Assembly (NCBI RefSeq): GCF_029080175.1 | Contig: NZ_JARFJC010000025.1 | DNA length: 64,000 bases | Reading direction: 5' to 3' (one strand) | From: Luteipulveratus flavus | GTDB lineage: Bacteria > Actinomycetota > Actinomycetes > Actinomycetales > Dermatophilaceae | Part shown: positions 24,349 to 32,732 of the stretch, one piece after another | Layout: every line of letters starts with the position of its first letter | How positions within the stretch are numbered: position 1 is the stretch's first letter | Made by a program: the position numbers and the translations under genes | Notes under the pieces: model-generated | Databases searched by the model: none | What the model was told of the DNA's origin: nothing | What the model saw: only the letters and a program-made list of their open reading frames with translations

Positions 24349-25437
24349 ATGGCGCACCAGTGGCGCGGAGTGATCAACGAGTACGCCGACCGGTTGCCGC
24401 TGCTGGCGGGTGCGCCGGTCGTGACGCTGGGTGAGGGCGGCACGCCGCTCATCCACGCCGAGCGGCTGAGCGAGCGGGTCGGTGCCGACGTGCACATCAA
24501 GTACGAGGGCCTCAACCCCACCGGCTCGTTCAAGGATCGCGGCATGACCACGGCGATCTCGGTGGCGGCCAAGCACGGCGCCAAGGCGGTGATCTGCGCC
24601 TCGACCGGCAACACCAGCGCGTCGGCCGCCGCCTACGCCACCAAGGCCGGCATGACCTGCGGTGTCCTGGTGCCCGAGGGCAAGATCGCGATGGGCAAGC
24701 TCAGCCAGGCCATCGCCCACGGCGCGACGCTGCTGCAGGTGGACGGCAACTTCGACGACTGCCTCACGCTCGCGCGCAAGCTCGCGGAGGCGTACCCCGT
24801 CGAGCTGGTCAACTCGGTCAACCCCGCCCGCATCGAGGGCCAGAAGACCGCGTCCTTCGAGGTCGCCGAGGCCCTCGGCGACGCCCCCGACATCCACTGC
24901 CTGCCGGTCGGCAACGCCGGCAACATCGCGGCGTACTGGCGTGGGTATCGCGAATCCCTCGACGCCGCGGGCGATCTGGGCGCTCTCGCGACCCGGACGC
25001 CGCGCATGTGGGGGTTCCAGGCGGCGGGTGCGGCGCCCATTGTCAAGGGTCATCCGATCGACCACCCGGACACCATCGCCACGGCCATCCGCATCGGCAA
25101 CCCCGCGTCCTGGGAGCAGGCGCAGGCCGCGCGGGACGAGTCGGGCGGGCTGATCGACGCCGTCAGCGACGAGCAGATCCTGCGGGCGCACCGGCTGCTG
25201 TCGAGCACCGAGGGCATCTTCGTCGAGCCGGCGTCCGCCGCGAGCGTGGCCGGCCTGCTGATGCTGCACGAGCGCGGCGAGGTCCCGGCCGGCGCGCGCA
25301 TCGTGTGCACCGTGACCGGTCACGGTCTCAAGGATCCCGGCTGGGCCCTGAAGAACGCGGACGGCAGCGACGTGCAGCCGACCCGGGTCCCCGTGGACGC
25401 GGTCACCGCCGCCACGGCACTCGACCTGGAGGGCTGA
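24349..25437 (+). CDS. thrC: Threonine synthase
   Basis: This 362-residue PLP enzyme converts O-phosphohomoserine to L-threonine. The PLP lysine is K62 in NPTGSFKDRG. A substrate and phosphate loop is seen at ICASTGNTSASAAAYA, and the PLP-phosphate glycine loop at LPVGNAGNIAAYW. It starts one base after the hom stop and ends one base before the thrB start, so the three genes form one tightly packed unit. Confidence 0.97.
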   Translation: MAHQWRGVINEYADRLPLLAGAPVVTLGEGGTPLIHAERLSERVGADVHIKYEGLNPTGSFKDRGMTTAISVAAKHGAKAVICASTGNTSASAAAYATKAGMTCGVLVPEGKIAMGKLSQAIAHGATLLQVDGNFDDCLTLARKLAEAYPVELVNSVNPARIEGQKTASFEVAEALGDAPDIHCLPVGNAGNIAAYWRGYRESLDAAGDLGALATRTPRMWGFQAAGAAPIVKGHPIDHPDTIATAIRIGNPASWEQAQAARDESGGLIDAVSDEQILRAHRLLSSTEGIFVEPASAASVAGLLMLHERGEVPAGARIVCTVTGHGLKDPGWALKNADGSDVQPTRVPVDAVTAATALDLEG

Positions 25438-25438
25438 G

Positions 25439-26386
25439 GTGCAGGACGTCGCCGTGGGCCGCTCGCTCGCGGTGCGGGTCCCGGCGAGCTCGGCCAACCT
25501 GGGTCCGGGGTTCGACTCGATCGGTCTCGCGCTCGGTCTGTGGGACCAGGTCTCGGTGACCGTCGGTGGTGTCGGCCTGCGCGTCGAGGTCAGCGGGGAG
25601 GGCGCCGCGGAGGTCCCGTACGACGAGGGGCACCTGGTCCACCGCGCCATGCTGACCGCGTGGGACCACCTCGGCGTCCGGGCGCCGGAGGGTCTGGGCC
25701 TGGTGTGCCACAACGCGATTCCGCATGCACGCGGTCTCGGTTCGTCCGCCTCGGCCATCGTCGCCGGAGTCGCCGTCGCGGCGGGGCTCGCGGAGATGGA
25801 CCTGACGTCCGCGGCCGGGCTCGCGATCGTCAACGACGTCGCGAGCGGCATCGAGGGGCACCCGGACAACGCGTCGGCGAGCGTGTACGGCGGTCTCACC
25901 GTGTCCTGGGCGGACGACGTCGACGGGAGCAGCTGGCGCACGGCGTCCCTGGCCGTGCACCCCGACCTTCGTCCCGTCGTCCTCGTCCCGGACGAGCGAC
26001 TCTCGACGCACGAGGCGCGGGCGGCTCTGCCGGACCGGGTCGCCCTTGCCGACGCGGCGCGCAACAGCGGCCGCGCCGCCCTGCTCACCCACGCCCTCAC
26101 CGCCGAGCCGGCGCTGCTGCTGCCGGCGACGCGCGACTGGCTGCACCAGGAGGCCCGCCGCGTGTCGTACCCGGTCACGATGGCGATGGTCGACCGGCTT
26201 CGGCGGGATGGTCACGCGGCGACGGTCTCCGGCGCCGGCCCGTCCGTGCTGGTGCTCGCGACCTGCGACACCGCGGCGAAGGTGGTGGACGCCGCCCGGT
26301 CGCACGCCGGCTGGCGAGTGCTCGAACCACAGATCCCCAGCACCGGTCTGCGGGTCGTTTCGCCCGAGATGGGCACCGGGGTGTAG
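25439..26386 (+). CDS. thrB: Homoserine kinase
   Basis: This 315-residue GHMP-family kinase phosphorylates homoserine for ThrC. It has the N-terminal VPASSANLGPGFDSIG motif, the ATP-binding loop PHARGLGSSASAIVAG (about residues 97-112), EGHPDNASASVYGG, and the C-terminal motif VSGAGPSVLVL. The start is GTG, preceded by GGAGGGCTGAG. Its TAG stop is part of a TAGATT hexamer that might serve as a -10 for rho. Confidence 0.96.
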   Translation: MQDVAVGRSLAVRVPASSANLGPGFDSIGLALGLWDQVSVTVGGVGLRVEVSGEGAAEVPYDEGHLVHRAMLTAWDHLGVRAPEGLGLVCHNAIPHARGLGSSASAIVAGVAVAAGLAEMDLTSAAGLAIVNDVASGIEGHPDNASASVYGGLTVSWADDVDGSSWRTASLAVHPDLRPVVLVPDERLSTHEARAALPDRVALADAARNSGRAALLTHALTAEPALLLPATRDWLHQEARRVSYPVTMAMVDRLRRDGHAATVSGAGPSVLVLATCDTAAKVVDAARSHAGWRVLEPQIPSTGLRVVSPEMGTGV

Positions 26387-26598
26387 ATTGTGGGGTGCAC
26401 CACCACTCCACGGGTTTTCCCTCGGAGGTCACAGACCCGACGTCACACGTCGGGACCGGTGCACTCTTCTCCTCACGAGCGCTTGGCGCCGGCATCGGCG
26501 TCCGGGCAGCCGTGGGGCGCGTAGCCAGGGTCTGAGCCTGGCTGGTGAATACCCCAAACCCCGGCCAGACCGGGTCAGACGAGGGGGAAGGATCCTTC
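26387..26598 (+). promoter_or_regulatory. rho leader region
   Basis: This is 212 bases between thrB and rho. It begins with a TAGATT hexamer (26384-26389, overlapping the thrB stop) that fits a -10 but has no matching -35. It contains a perfect stem-loop, CCCGACGT-CAC-ACGTCGGG (26436-26454), and later a GAGGGGGAAGGA ribosome site. A long structured leader is common before rho, where autoregulation is known in other bacteria; here that is inference. Confidence 0.4.
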
Positions 26599-28704
26599 GT
26601 GACAGACACCACCGAGGTCACCGCATCCACTGCGGGCGACTCGACACCTCGAGGTGGCCTCAGCGCCCTCAAGCTCGACGAGCTCAAGCAGCTCGCCGCG
26701 AGCATGGGCATCAGGGGCACCTCCAAGATGCGCAAGAGCGACCTGGTTGCCGCCATCGGCAGCGGTCGTAGCGGCGGTGGTCTCCAGACCACCGAGCCCG
26801 CGGCGCGTCGTGCGCCGCGCCGTGCCACCAGCACGGGTGCGCGACCGGCGAGCGCGCCGGACGCCGCGGCGACCCTGCCGGGCACCAGCCCGGTCGAGCC
26901 CGTGGTCACCGAGACTCGCGAGCCCTCCGCGCCCCGTGGCGCCGAGGACCGCGCCGTCGGCACCATCGCCCGCGAGGAGCGTCCCGCCGAGGGCCGTGGG
27001 CGCGAGGCCGGCCAGCAGAACGACCGTCAGGGCCAGGAGCCCCGTGGCGACCACCAGGGCGAGGAAGCCCGTGGTGAGCGTGGCGACCGTGACCGCCAGG
27101 ACGGTGGCAACCGTCAGGGCGGCAACGACAACCGTGACCGCCAGGGCAACGAGAACCGTGGCAACCGCGGGGACCGTCAGGGCAACGAGTCCCGTGGTGA
27201 GCGTGGCGACCGTGACCGTGACCGCCAGGACGGTGGCAACCGCCAGGGCGGCAACGACAACCGTGACCGCCAGGGCAACGAGAACCGCGACAACCGCGGC
27301 GACCGTCAGGGCGGCAACGACCGCCAGGGCAACGAGTCCCGCGGCGAGCGCGGCGACCGTGACCGCCAGGACGGTGGCAACCGTCAGGGCAACCAGAACC
27401 GCAGCGGCAACCGCGATGGTGGCAACCGCGACAGCGGAAACCGCGACGACGACGAGCGTCGTGGCCGTCGCCGCCAGCGCGGTCGGGACCGCAAGCGCGG
27501 CCGCGGGCGCGCCGAGGACTTCGGCGACGTCGACACCCAGGTGCGCGAGGACGACGTCCTCGTCCCCGTGGCCGGCATCCTGGACGTCCTGGACAACTAC
27601 GCCTTCGTCCGGACCAGCGGCTACCTGCCCGGCTCGAACGACGTGTACGTGCCGCTCGGCATGGTCAAGAAGAACGGCATGCGCAAGGGCGACGCCATCA
27701 CCGGTGCCATCAAGGCGCTGCGTGAGGGCGAGCAGCCGCCGGCGCGGCAGAAGTTCAACGCGCTCGTGCGGGTCGACACGGTCAACGGCCAGACGCCCGA
27801 CGAGGCCGGCAAGCGCGTGGAGTTCTCCAAGCTGACGCCGCTGTACCCCCAGGAGCGCCTGCGCCTGGAGGACGACCAGAAGAACATCACCAACCGGGTC
27901 ATCGACCTCGTCGCTCCGATCGGCAAGGGCCAGCGCGGCCTGATCGTCGCCCCGGCGAAGTCCGGTAAGACGCTGGTCATGCAGTCGATCGCCAACGCGA
28001 TCACGACCAACAACCCCGAGTGCCACCTGATGGTCGTCCTGGTGGACGAGCGTCCGGAGGAGGTCACCGACTTCCAGCGCTCGGTCAAGGGTGAGGTCAT
28101 CGCCTCGACGTTCGACCGGCCGGCCGCCGACCACACCGAGGTCGCCGAGCTCGCCATCGAGCGGGCCAAGCGCCTCGTCGAGATGGGCCACGACGTCGTC
28201 GTGCTGCTGGACGGCATCACCCGCCTGGGCCGTGCGTACAACCTCGCGGCCCCCGCGAGCGGACGCATCATGTCCGGTGGTGTCGACAGCGCTGCGCTCT
28301 ACCCGCCGAAGAAGTTCTTCGGTGCGGCGCGCAACATCGAGAACGGTGGCTCGCTCACCATCCTCGCGACCGCGCTGATCGACTCCGGCTCGAAGATGGA
28401 CGAGGTCATCTTCGAGGAGTTCAAGGGCACCGGTAACTGGGAGCTGCGCCTGTCGCGTCAGCTCGCCGAGCGCCGCATCTTCCCGGCCGTCGACGTCAAC
28501 GCCTCCGGCACCCGTCGCGAGGAGATCCTGCTGGCGGGCGACGAGCTGAAGATCATGTGGAAGCTGCGCCGGGTGCTTGCTGCGCTGGACTCGCAGCAGT
28601 CCGTCGAGCTGCTGCTGGACCGGCTGCGCAAGACCAAGAGCAACGTGGAGTTCCTGATGCAGGTGCAGCAGACCTCCTCGATCAAGCTCGACGACGAGGA
28701 CTGA
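26599..28704 (+). CDS. rho: Transcription termination factor Rho, with a large Arg/Asn/Gly-rich insertion
   Basis: This 701-residue hexameric RNA helicase ends transcripts. Residues 15-55 form the Rho N-terminal helical domain (LSALKLDELKQLAASMGI). Residues about 135-315 are a low-complexity insertion rich in Arg, Asp, Asn, Gly and Gln. The RNA-binding cold-shock fold follows (VAGILDVLDNYAFVRTSGYL), then the ATPase with GKGQRGLIVAPAKSGKT (Walker A near 453) and DVVVLLDGITRL (Walker B). Actinobacterial Rho proteins carry such insertions, which bind RNA. The GTG at 26599 is chosen because GGGGGAAGGA lies upstream; an earlier GTG at 26545 lacks one. Confidence 0.97.
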   Translation: MTDTTEVTASTAGDSTPRGGLSALKLDELKQLAASMGIRGTSKMRKSDLVAAIGSGRSGGGLQTTEPAARRAPRRATSTGARPASAPDAAATLPGTSPVEPVVTETREPSAPRGAEDRAVGTIAREERPAEGRGREAGQQNDRQGQEPRGDHQGEEARGERGDRDRQDGGNRQGGNDNRDRQGNENRGNRGDRQGNESRGERGDRDRDRQDGGNRQGGNDNRDRQGNENRDNRGDRQGGNDRQGNESRGERGDRDRQDGGNRQGNQNRSGNRDGGNRDSGNRDDDERRGRRRQRGRDRKRGRGRAEDFGDVDTQVREDDVLVPVAGILDVLDNYAFVRTSGYLPGSNDVYVPLGMVKKNGMRKGDAITGAIKALREGEQPPARQKFNALVRVDTVNGQTPDEAGKRVEFSKLTPLYPQERLRLEDDQKNITNRVIDLVAPIGKGQRGLIVAPAKSGKTLVMQSIANAITTNNPECHLMVVLVDERPEEVTDFQRSVKGEVIASTFDRPAADHTEVAELAIERAKRLVEMGHDVVVLLDGITRLGRAYNLAAPASGRIMSGGVDSAALYPPKKFFGAARNIENGGSLTILATALIDSGSKMDEVIFEEFKGTGNWELRLSRQLAERRIFPAVDVNASGTRREEILLAGDELKIMWKLRRVLAALDSQQSVELLLDRLRKTKSNVEFLMQVQQTSSIKLDDED
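27073..27459 (+). repeat. Internal tandem repeats in the Rho insertion
   Basis: Three units start with GERGDRDR: 27073-27195 (41 codons), 27196-27342 (49 codons) and 27343-27402 (partial). A looser GNRD-rich tail follows to 27459. Each unit repeats QDGGNRQGGNDNRDRQGNEN and DRQGNESR blocks. DNA identity between units is high, so copy number may vary between strains. Confidence 0.85.
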
Positions 28705-28722
28705 TCGTCCGAAGTCGTACGC

Positions 28723-28756
28723 AGAGGGGCCGGGTTCGCAAGAACCCGGCCCCTCT
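28723..28756 (+). terminator. Terminator of rho
   Basis: A perfect 15-bp stem (AGAGGGGCCGGGTTC, 28723-28737, with 28742-28756) with loop GCAA starts 18 bases after the rho stop. As the next gene converges, it may serve both strands. Confidence 0.85.
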
Positions 28757-28769
28757 CGCGTGTCCCCTC

Positions 28770-29183
28770 TCAGCGCCGTCGACGCCGCCAGGCGATCGCG
28801 GCCGGGACCGTGAACGCCCAGAACCCGGATACCGGAACGAGCGCGACGCCCCAGACGGTGAGACCGACGAGCCCTAGGGACACGTGCGCGGGGAGTGGCC
28901 CGCGCCGTTCCAGGTCTCGGACGTGGGCCGCGAGCAGAAGCGCGGCGAGCCCGGCGGTCGCGTACCAGAACGCGGCGGACCGTTCGTCCAGCAGTGCTGG
29001 GTCGGCGTCGACCTGTCCGATCACGCCACCGCGGACGATGCCGCTCACGGCGTCGCCGTAGAGCAGAGGCGTCATCGCGACGTGGACGGCGCCGATGACG
29101 GCGAGGGATCGCGCCGCCCACGGCGCGTGGGCCGGCGCCGGAGAGTCCTGAGCCGGCAGCGGTCGTGAGATGTCGGTGGTCAT
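28770..29183 (-). CDS. Small four-helix membrane protein (DUF6463-like)
   Basis: This 137-residue protein has four hydrophobic segments: AARSLAVIGAVHVAMTPLLY, AAFWYATAGLAALLLAAHV, HVSLGLVGLTVWGVALVPV and GFWAFTVPAAIAW, ending in a poly-arginine tail. The pattern, including ERSAAFWY and PVSGFWAF, resembles the DUF6463 family of unknown function. The ATG at 29183 is preceded by CGAGGAGAC. It lies alone between the rho terminator and a palindromic repeat. No function is assigned. Confidence 0.7.
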   Translation of the reverse strand: MTTDISRPLPAQDSPAPAHAPWAARSLAVIGAVHVAMTPLLYGDAVSGIVRGGVIGQVDADPALLDERSAAFWYATAGLAALLLAAHVRDLERRGPLPAHVSLGLVGLTVWGVALVPVSGFWAFTVPAAIAWRRRRR

Positions 29184-29292
29184 GACGAGTCTCCTCGGGG
29201 TGGGTGGACCCACCGTGACCGACGGGCAGTCGCGGCGGGATCCCCCGGGGAGGGGAGGAGCTCGCAAGGACGGGGGAGCCGGAGCCTTCGCG

Positions 29293-29350
29293 CCGGCACA
29301 AGGTGGTGCCGGGCACAGGTATGCGTGTGCCCGGCCCCACCTGTTGCCGG
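29293..29350. repeat. REP-like palindromic repeat, copy C
   Basis: Arms CCGGCACAAGGTGG (29293-29306) and CCACCTGTTGCCGG (29337-29350) pair with two mismatches. The core GGGCACAGGTATGCGTGTGC matches copies D and E almost exactly. It ends four bases from the stop of the amidase gene, so it forms that gene's 3' hairpin. Confidence 0.8.
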
Positions 29351-29354
29351 TGCG

Positions 29355-31271
29355 TCAGTCGACGTCGATGTCCGCGACCCTCATGAACGCGACCCGGTGG
29401 CCGAGACTCACCTGGACGTAGGGGTCCTTGCCGACGATGTCGATGTGGTCGCCCGGGGTGGTGAGCGAGAACGTCTTGGCCTTGTAGTAGTCGGTCGGCG
29501 GCGCCTCGTCCGACACGACGTACGCCTGGCCGGCCGGCACGGCGTAGATCAGCGGGAGGACCGGCTGCACGTCGGCCGGGTTGGTGTACGCGGACGCCTC
29601 GGGGTAGCAGCGGCCGTACACCGGCACCGTGGCGCGGCCGGCCTTCGGGCGGGCGACCTTCGGCGGGCGGACGACCACCCGCGCGGTGGGCCTGGCGGCG
29701 GGGTTGTGGAACCACGCCTTGAGCCCGAGGTACCAGATCGCGGTCCAGTCACCGGCGAGCTCGGCGACGACGAACTCGGTGCCGGCGGTGGCGCGGGCGC
29801 TGATGTCGGACACCTCGGTCGAGGCGGGCTGCCCCTTCTGGTGCAGGCCGATGTCGTTGACCAGCGGTGCGTCCGCTGCCGGTGATCGGCGGAGCGTGAC
29901 GAAGTTGGTGTCCTTGTCGCCGCACGAGGCCGGCTTGCCGGCCTCGCAACCGGTCACCGGCTGCTTGTTGCCCACGAAGCCGGGGACGATCCGGACGACG
30001 TCGCCGACCTTCACCGGCCGGGTCGCCGTACCGCGGTTCAGCGGCGCGCCCATCAGCTCGAAGTAGTGCTCCCAGTCCCAGAAGGGGCCCGGGTCCCAGT
30101 GCATGCCGGGGATGTTGGCCGTGGTGACGCCGGGGATCTGGTCGTGGCCGATGATGTGGGCGCGGTCCATCGGGATGCCGTACTTCCTCGCCAGGTAGCG
30201 CACCAGCGTGGCGGAGGTGCGGTACATCGGCTCGGAGAACCACGGGGCGCCCTGCGCGGCGAAGCCTTCGTGCTCCAGCCCGATCGAGTGCATGTTGAGG
30301 TACCAGTTGCCGGCGTGCCAGCCGACATCGCCGGGCACCAGGTGCTGGGCGATGTGCCCGTCGGAGGAGCGCAGCGAGTACTGCCACGAGACGTACGTCG
30401 GGTCCTGGACGAGGTCGAGCACCGTCTTCCAGTAGCCCTCGGTGTCGTGGATGACGATGTGGGTGATCGTCGGCGCGGCCGGCCGACGGGCCAGGTCGTG
30501 GTTGCCGTAGTCACCCGGGGCCGGCCCGTACTGCTCGTACGGCGCGGGGATCCACTCGACGTCCAGGCCGGTCGGCGCGTCGATCGGCCCGGACGGGCGC
30601 CTCTCGCCGGCCGCCTGGGACGCGCGCCGGGCGAGCGGGGCGCGCTGGGTGTCGGTGGAGGAGATCGCGCGCGGCGGGAGGGTGAGGCTGGATCCGTCAC
30701 CGAGCTCGACGGCCGCACCGGTCCGGATGACCCGCATGGTCTCGTCGGCGAAGTCCAGCTGTCCCTGGCTCGAGGGCAGGCCGCTCGCCGCGGCGACCGC
30801 GGAGTACCAGGTGCCCGGATCGGTGCTCGTACCCGTCGGCCCGCCGGCGGCGCGCTGCAGCGCGGCCAGGAGGGCTGCGCCCGCACGGATGTTGGTCTCC
30901 GGGTCGGTCCGCACCGCCTCCGGCGAGGCCCCGGCGGCCGATGCAGCGTCGCCCAGGGTGTCGAGGGTGGTGGTCTCCGGCTTGTCGGCACGCGCGCGTG
31001 CCTCCTGCGCGGCTGCGCCGTCGATGAGGTGCATCGGGCCGTAGCCGAGTGAGGCGCTCGGCGTGCCCTCGTGGTGCTGCCAGCGGGTCTGTGCGTACGA
31101 CACCGCGGCGAGGACGGACGCAGGGACGCCGTACGCGGTCGCGGCCTCGGCGAAGATCGTGTGCCGGTCGACGGTGACGACCTGAGCCTGGGCCGATGAG
31201 GCGATCGCTGCGGTGGCCGGGACGGCCAGGCCGGCGATCAGGAAGTGGCGGCGGGACAGTGGAGCGCCCAT
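29355..31271 (-). CDS. Tat-exported N-acetylmuramoyl-L-alanine amidase with transglycosylase-like N-terminal domain
   Basis: This 638-residue protein starts with a twin-arginine signal (LSRRHFLIAGLAVPATAA, cleavage near AQA). Residues about 36-200 resemble a lysozyme/lytic-transglycosylase fold (AAYGVPASVLAAVSYAQTRW, LGYGPMHL). Residues about 285-430 are a zinc amidase_2/PGRP domain: ITHIVIHDTEGYW, QYSLRSSDGHIAQHL, HAGNWY, SIGLEHEGF and IIGHDQIPG carry the expected histidines. The C-terminal 190 residues hold SH3-like repeats. It should cleave the amide bond between muramic acid and the stem peptide outside the membrane. The start is supported by AGGAGG six bases upstream. A GTAAA-GG-TTTAC dyad lies upstream at 31341-31352. 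Confidence 0.85.
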   Translation of the reverse strand: MGAPLSRRHFLIAGLAVPATAAIASSAQAQVVTVDRHTIFAEAATAYGVPASVLAAVSYAQTRWQHHEGTPSASLGYGPMHLIDGAAAQEARARADKPETTTLDTLGDAASAAGASPEAVRTDPETNIRAGAALLAALQRAAGGPTGTSTDPGTWYSAVAAASGLPSSQGQLDFADETMRVIRTGAAVELGDGSSLTLPPRAISSTDTQRAPLARRASQAAGERRPSGPIDAPTGLDVEWIPAPYEQYGPAPGDYGNHDLARRPAAPTITHIVIHDTEGYWKTVLDLVQDPTYVSWQYSLRSSDGHIAQHLVPGDVGWHAGNWYLNMHSIGLEHEGFAAQGAPWFSEPMYRTSATLVRYLARKYGIPMDRAHIIGHDQIPGVTTANIPGMHWDPGPFWDWEHYFELMGAPLNRGTATRPVKVGDVVRIVPGFVGNKQPVTGCEAGKPASCGDKDTNFVTLRRSPAADAPLVNDIGLHQKGQPASTEVSDISARATAGTEFVVAELAGDWTAIWYLGLKAWFHNPAARPTARVVVRPPKVARPKAGRATVPVYGRCYPEASAYTNPADVQPVLPLIYAVPAGQAYVVSDEAPPTDYYKAKTFSLTTPGDHIDIVGKDPYVQVSLGHRVAFMRVADIDVD

Positions 31272-31374
31272 GAATGCCTCCTGTGCGGGGGTGGTGCCCG
31301 AAGGACGTGACAAGACCTCACCCTTCCACCTGACTCGCCGGTAAAGGTTTACTTCGGGTGAGAATTTCGTCTGA

Positions 31375-32235
31375 TCACGCCCGCGGCGGCCCCGACTGCA
31401 CGCGCCGGCGCAGCTCGGCCACACCGTCCGGGCCGTCCGGCACGTCCCACCAGGACTCGACCCACCAGGTCGCGCCGGCGTCCGCCCACTGCTGCGGCGC
31501 CCCGTGCACCTCGCCGAAGTCGCCGTGGCTGTCGCCCTCGACGACCACGTCGTACCCCTCCCAGGGCAGACCGGCGTCCGCGCGCAGTCGCTGGAGCTCG
31601 GTGACGATCGTGCCCAGCGCGTCCAGGGTCAGCCCGGAGCTGCCCTCCGCGCCGCCGGCCACCGCGGGGAAGACGCCCTGCCAGCGGGCGGCGCGCTCCA
31701 GCGACCGCTGCCGCGCGCGGCCGGGGACGTACGCGCCCACGGGCCACACGGGCGGGTGGGGCCGCTGCACCGACGGGGGAGGCCCCGCGGGTTCCACCGG
31801 CGTCGTGAGGTCGAGTGAGTAGTGCTCGCCGTCGTAGGAGAACGGCTCGCCCGAGGTCAGCCGGCTGAAGACCTCCAGGCACTCGTCCAGCTTCCGCGCC
31901 CGGTCCCGCCGCGGCTCCTCACCCTCGAACCGGGTCCAGTTGGAGTTCAGCGCACCCAGGCCGACGCCGAGCGTGACGCGACCCTGCGACACCTGGTCGA
32001 CCGAGGAGACGAGCGAGGCGAGGTCCCAGGGCCGGTACCGGGACGCGGGCGTGATCACCGTCCCGAGGCGGATCCGCTGGGTCCGGGCGGCGGCGGCGGC
32101 CAGCTGGACCCAGGCGTCGCGGCGCCAGACGCCCTCCCAGGAGAAGACGGCGTCCCAGCCGTGCTCCTCCCCAAGCTCGGCGAGCTCGATGAACTCCAGC
32201 TCGGAGGCGAACGGGACCACGAAGCCGTATCTCAT
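31375..32235 (-). CDS. LLM-class (luciferase-like, likely F420-dependent) oxidoreductase
   Basis: This 286-residue TIM-barrel protein of the luciferase-like monooxygenase family has GFVVPFASELEFIELAELGEEHGWD, RIRLGTVITPASRYRPWDLASLV, and QGRVTLGVGLGALNSNW followed by RARKLDECLEVFSRL. The barrel pattern is typical of actinobacterial F420- or FMN-using enzymes; the cofactor and substrate cannot be decided from sequence. It faces the rpmE gene divergently. Both this gene and the amidase upstream of it lie in a minus-strand block between rho and rpmE. Confidence 0.85.
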   Translation of the reverse strand: MRYGFVVPFASELEFIELAELGEEHGWDAVFSWEGVWRRDAWVQLAAAAARTQRIRLGTVITPASRYRPWDLASLVSSVDQVSQGRVTLGVGLGALNSNWTRFEGEEPRRDRARKLDECLEVFSRLTSGEPFSYDGEHYSLDLTTPVEPAGPPPSVQRPHPPVWPVGAYVPGRARQRSLERAARWQGVFPAVAGGAEGSSGLTLDALGTIVTELQRLRADAGLPWEGYDVVVEGDSHGDFGEVHGAPQQWADAGATWWVESWWDVPDGPDGVAELRRRVQSGPPRA

Positions 32236-32313
32236 GTCGGCACGCTACGGCCGGCCACCGACAGCGCGCTTGATCCGCGTTGCCCTCCGGAATAGCCGGC
32301 CATCGGCCGCCGT

Positions 32314-32344
32314 TTGGACGAGTGGTCTGCCGTTCTGGCAGAAT
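32314..32344 (+). promoter_or_regulatory. Possible rpmE promoter
   Basis: TTGGAC (32314-32319) and CAGAAT (32339-32344) are separated by 19 bases, longer than ideal. They leave a leader of about 70 bases before rpmE. Ribosomal protein leaders are known upstream of actinobacterial rpmE, but I could not match a specific structure. Confidence 0.3.
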
Positions 32345-32419
32345 CGAACGCTGGTCACCGGTTCACGCCCCGCCTCAGCGACGGCGACCCGGAGACATCC
32401 CGACAGCTAGGAGAAGCCC

Positions 32420-32635
32420 GTGAAGAAGGACCTTCACCCCTCGTACGGCGAGACCGCGGTCACCTGCACCTGCGGCGCGTCGTTCACCACCAAGAGCACT
32501 GCTGAGAGCGGCCGCATCAGCGTCGAGGTCTGCTCGCAGTGCCACCCGTTCTACACCGGCAAGCAGAAGATCCTCGACACCGGTGGTCGCGTCGCTCGCT
32601 TCCAGGAGCGCTACGGCAAGAAGGCCGCCAAGTAG
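32420..32635 (+). CDS. rpmE: 50S ribosomal protein L31 (zinc-binding type)
   Basis: This 71-residue protein is the C+ form of L31: C16, C18, C37 and C40 (TCTCGA and EVCSQCHPF) form the zinc site. It ends in the basic tail FQERYGKKAAK. It sits on the large subunit at the intersubunit bridge. The start is GTG with TAGGAGAAG six bases upstream. A hairpin terminator follows; prfA starts 97 bases downstream. In zinc-starved actinobacteria a zinc-free L31 paralogue often replaces it; none is in this window. Confidence 0.97.
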   Translation: MKKDLHPSYGETAVTCTCGASFTTKSTAESGRISVEVCSQCHPFYTGKQKILDTGGRVARFQERYGKKAAK

Positions 32636-32644
32636 CACTCCCGC

Positions 32645-32678
32645 ACACCGGCTCTGTCCTTCTGGGCAGGGCCGGTGT
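32645..32678 (+). terminator. Hairpin after rpmE (terminator or attenuator)
   Basis: ACACCGGC (32645-32652) pairs with GCCGGTGT (32671-32678), with a partly paired inner loop, followed by TCTGTTCTC. It begins nine bases after the rpmE stop and would limit readthrough into prfA. Confidence 0.65.
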
Positions 32679-32732
32679 TCTGTTCTCAGTCACGCCGCGC
32701 GGCCCGGCTGCGCCGAAGAAGGGGATCGCCCG

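Noticed and set aside
26387..26598. A threonine-type attenuator leader peptide before rho
   Set aside because: No short reading frame with a run of Thr or Ile codons, and the gene downstream is rho, not an amino acid gene.
27073..27402. Possible CRISPR array or minisatellite in rho
   Set aside because: The units are codon-length multiples within an open reading frame with no unique spacers; they are protein repeats.
26575..29715. A 1046-residue minus-strand frame opposite rho
   Set aside because: Ala/Val-rich reverse image of the Rho insertion; it also runs across the rho terminator and a separate minus-strand gene in another frame.
31341..31352. GTAAA-GG-TTTAC as a regulator site before the amidase gene
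   Set aside because: Only a 5-bp dyad; too short to support without conservation data.
32236..32419. A defined L31 ribosomal-leader RNA before rpmE
   Set aside because: The family is known in Actinobacteria, but I could not fold a convincing match by eye; left as a possible promoter only.
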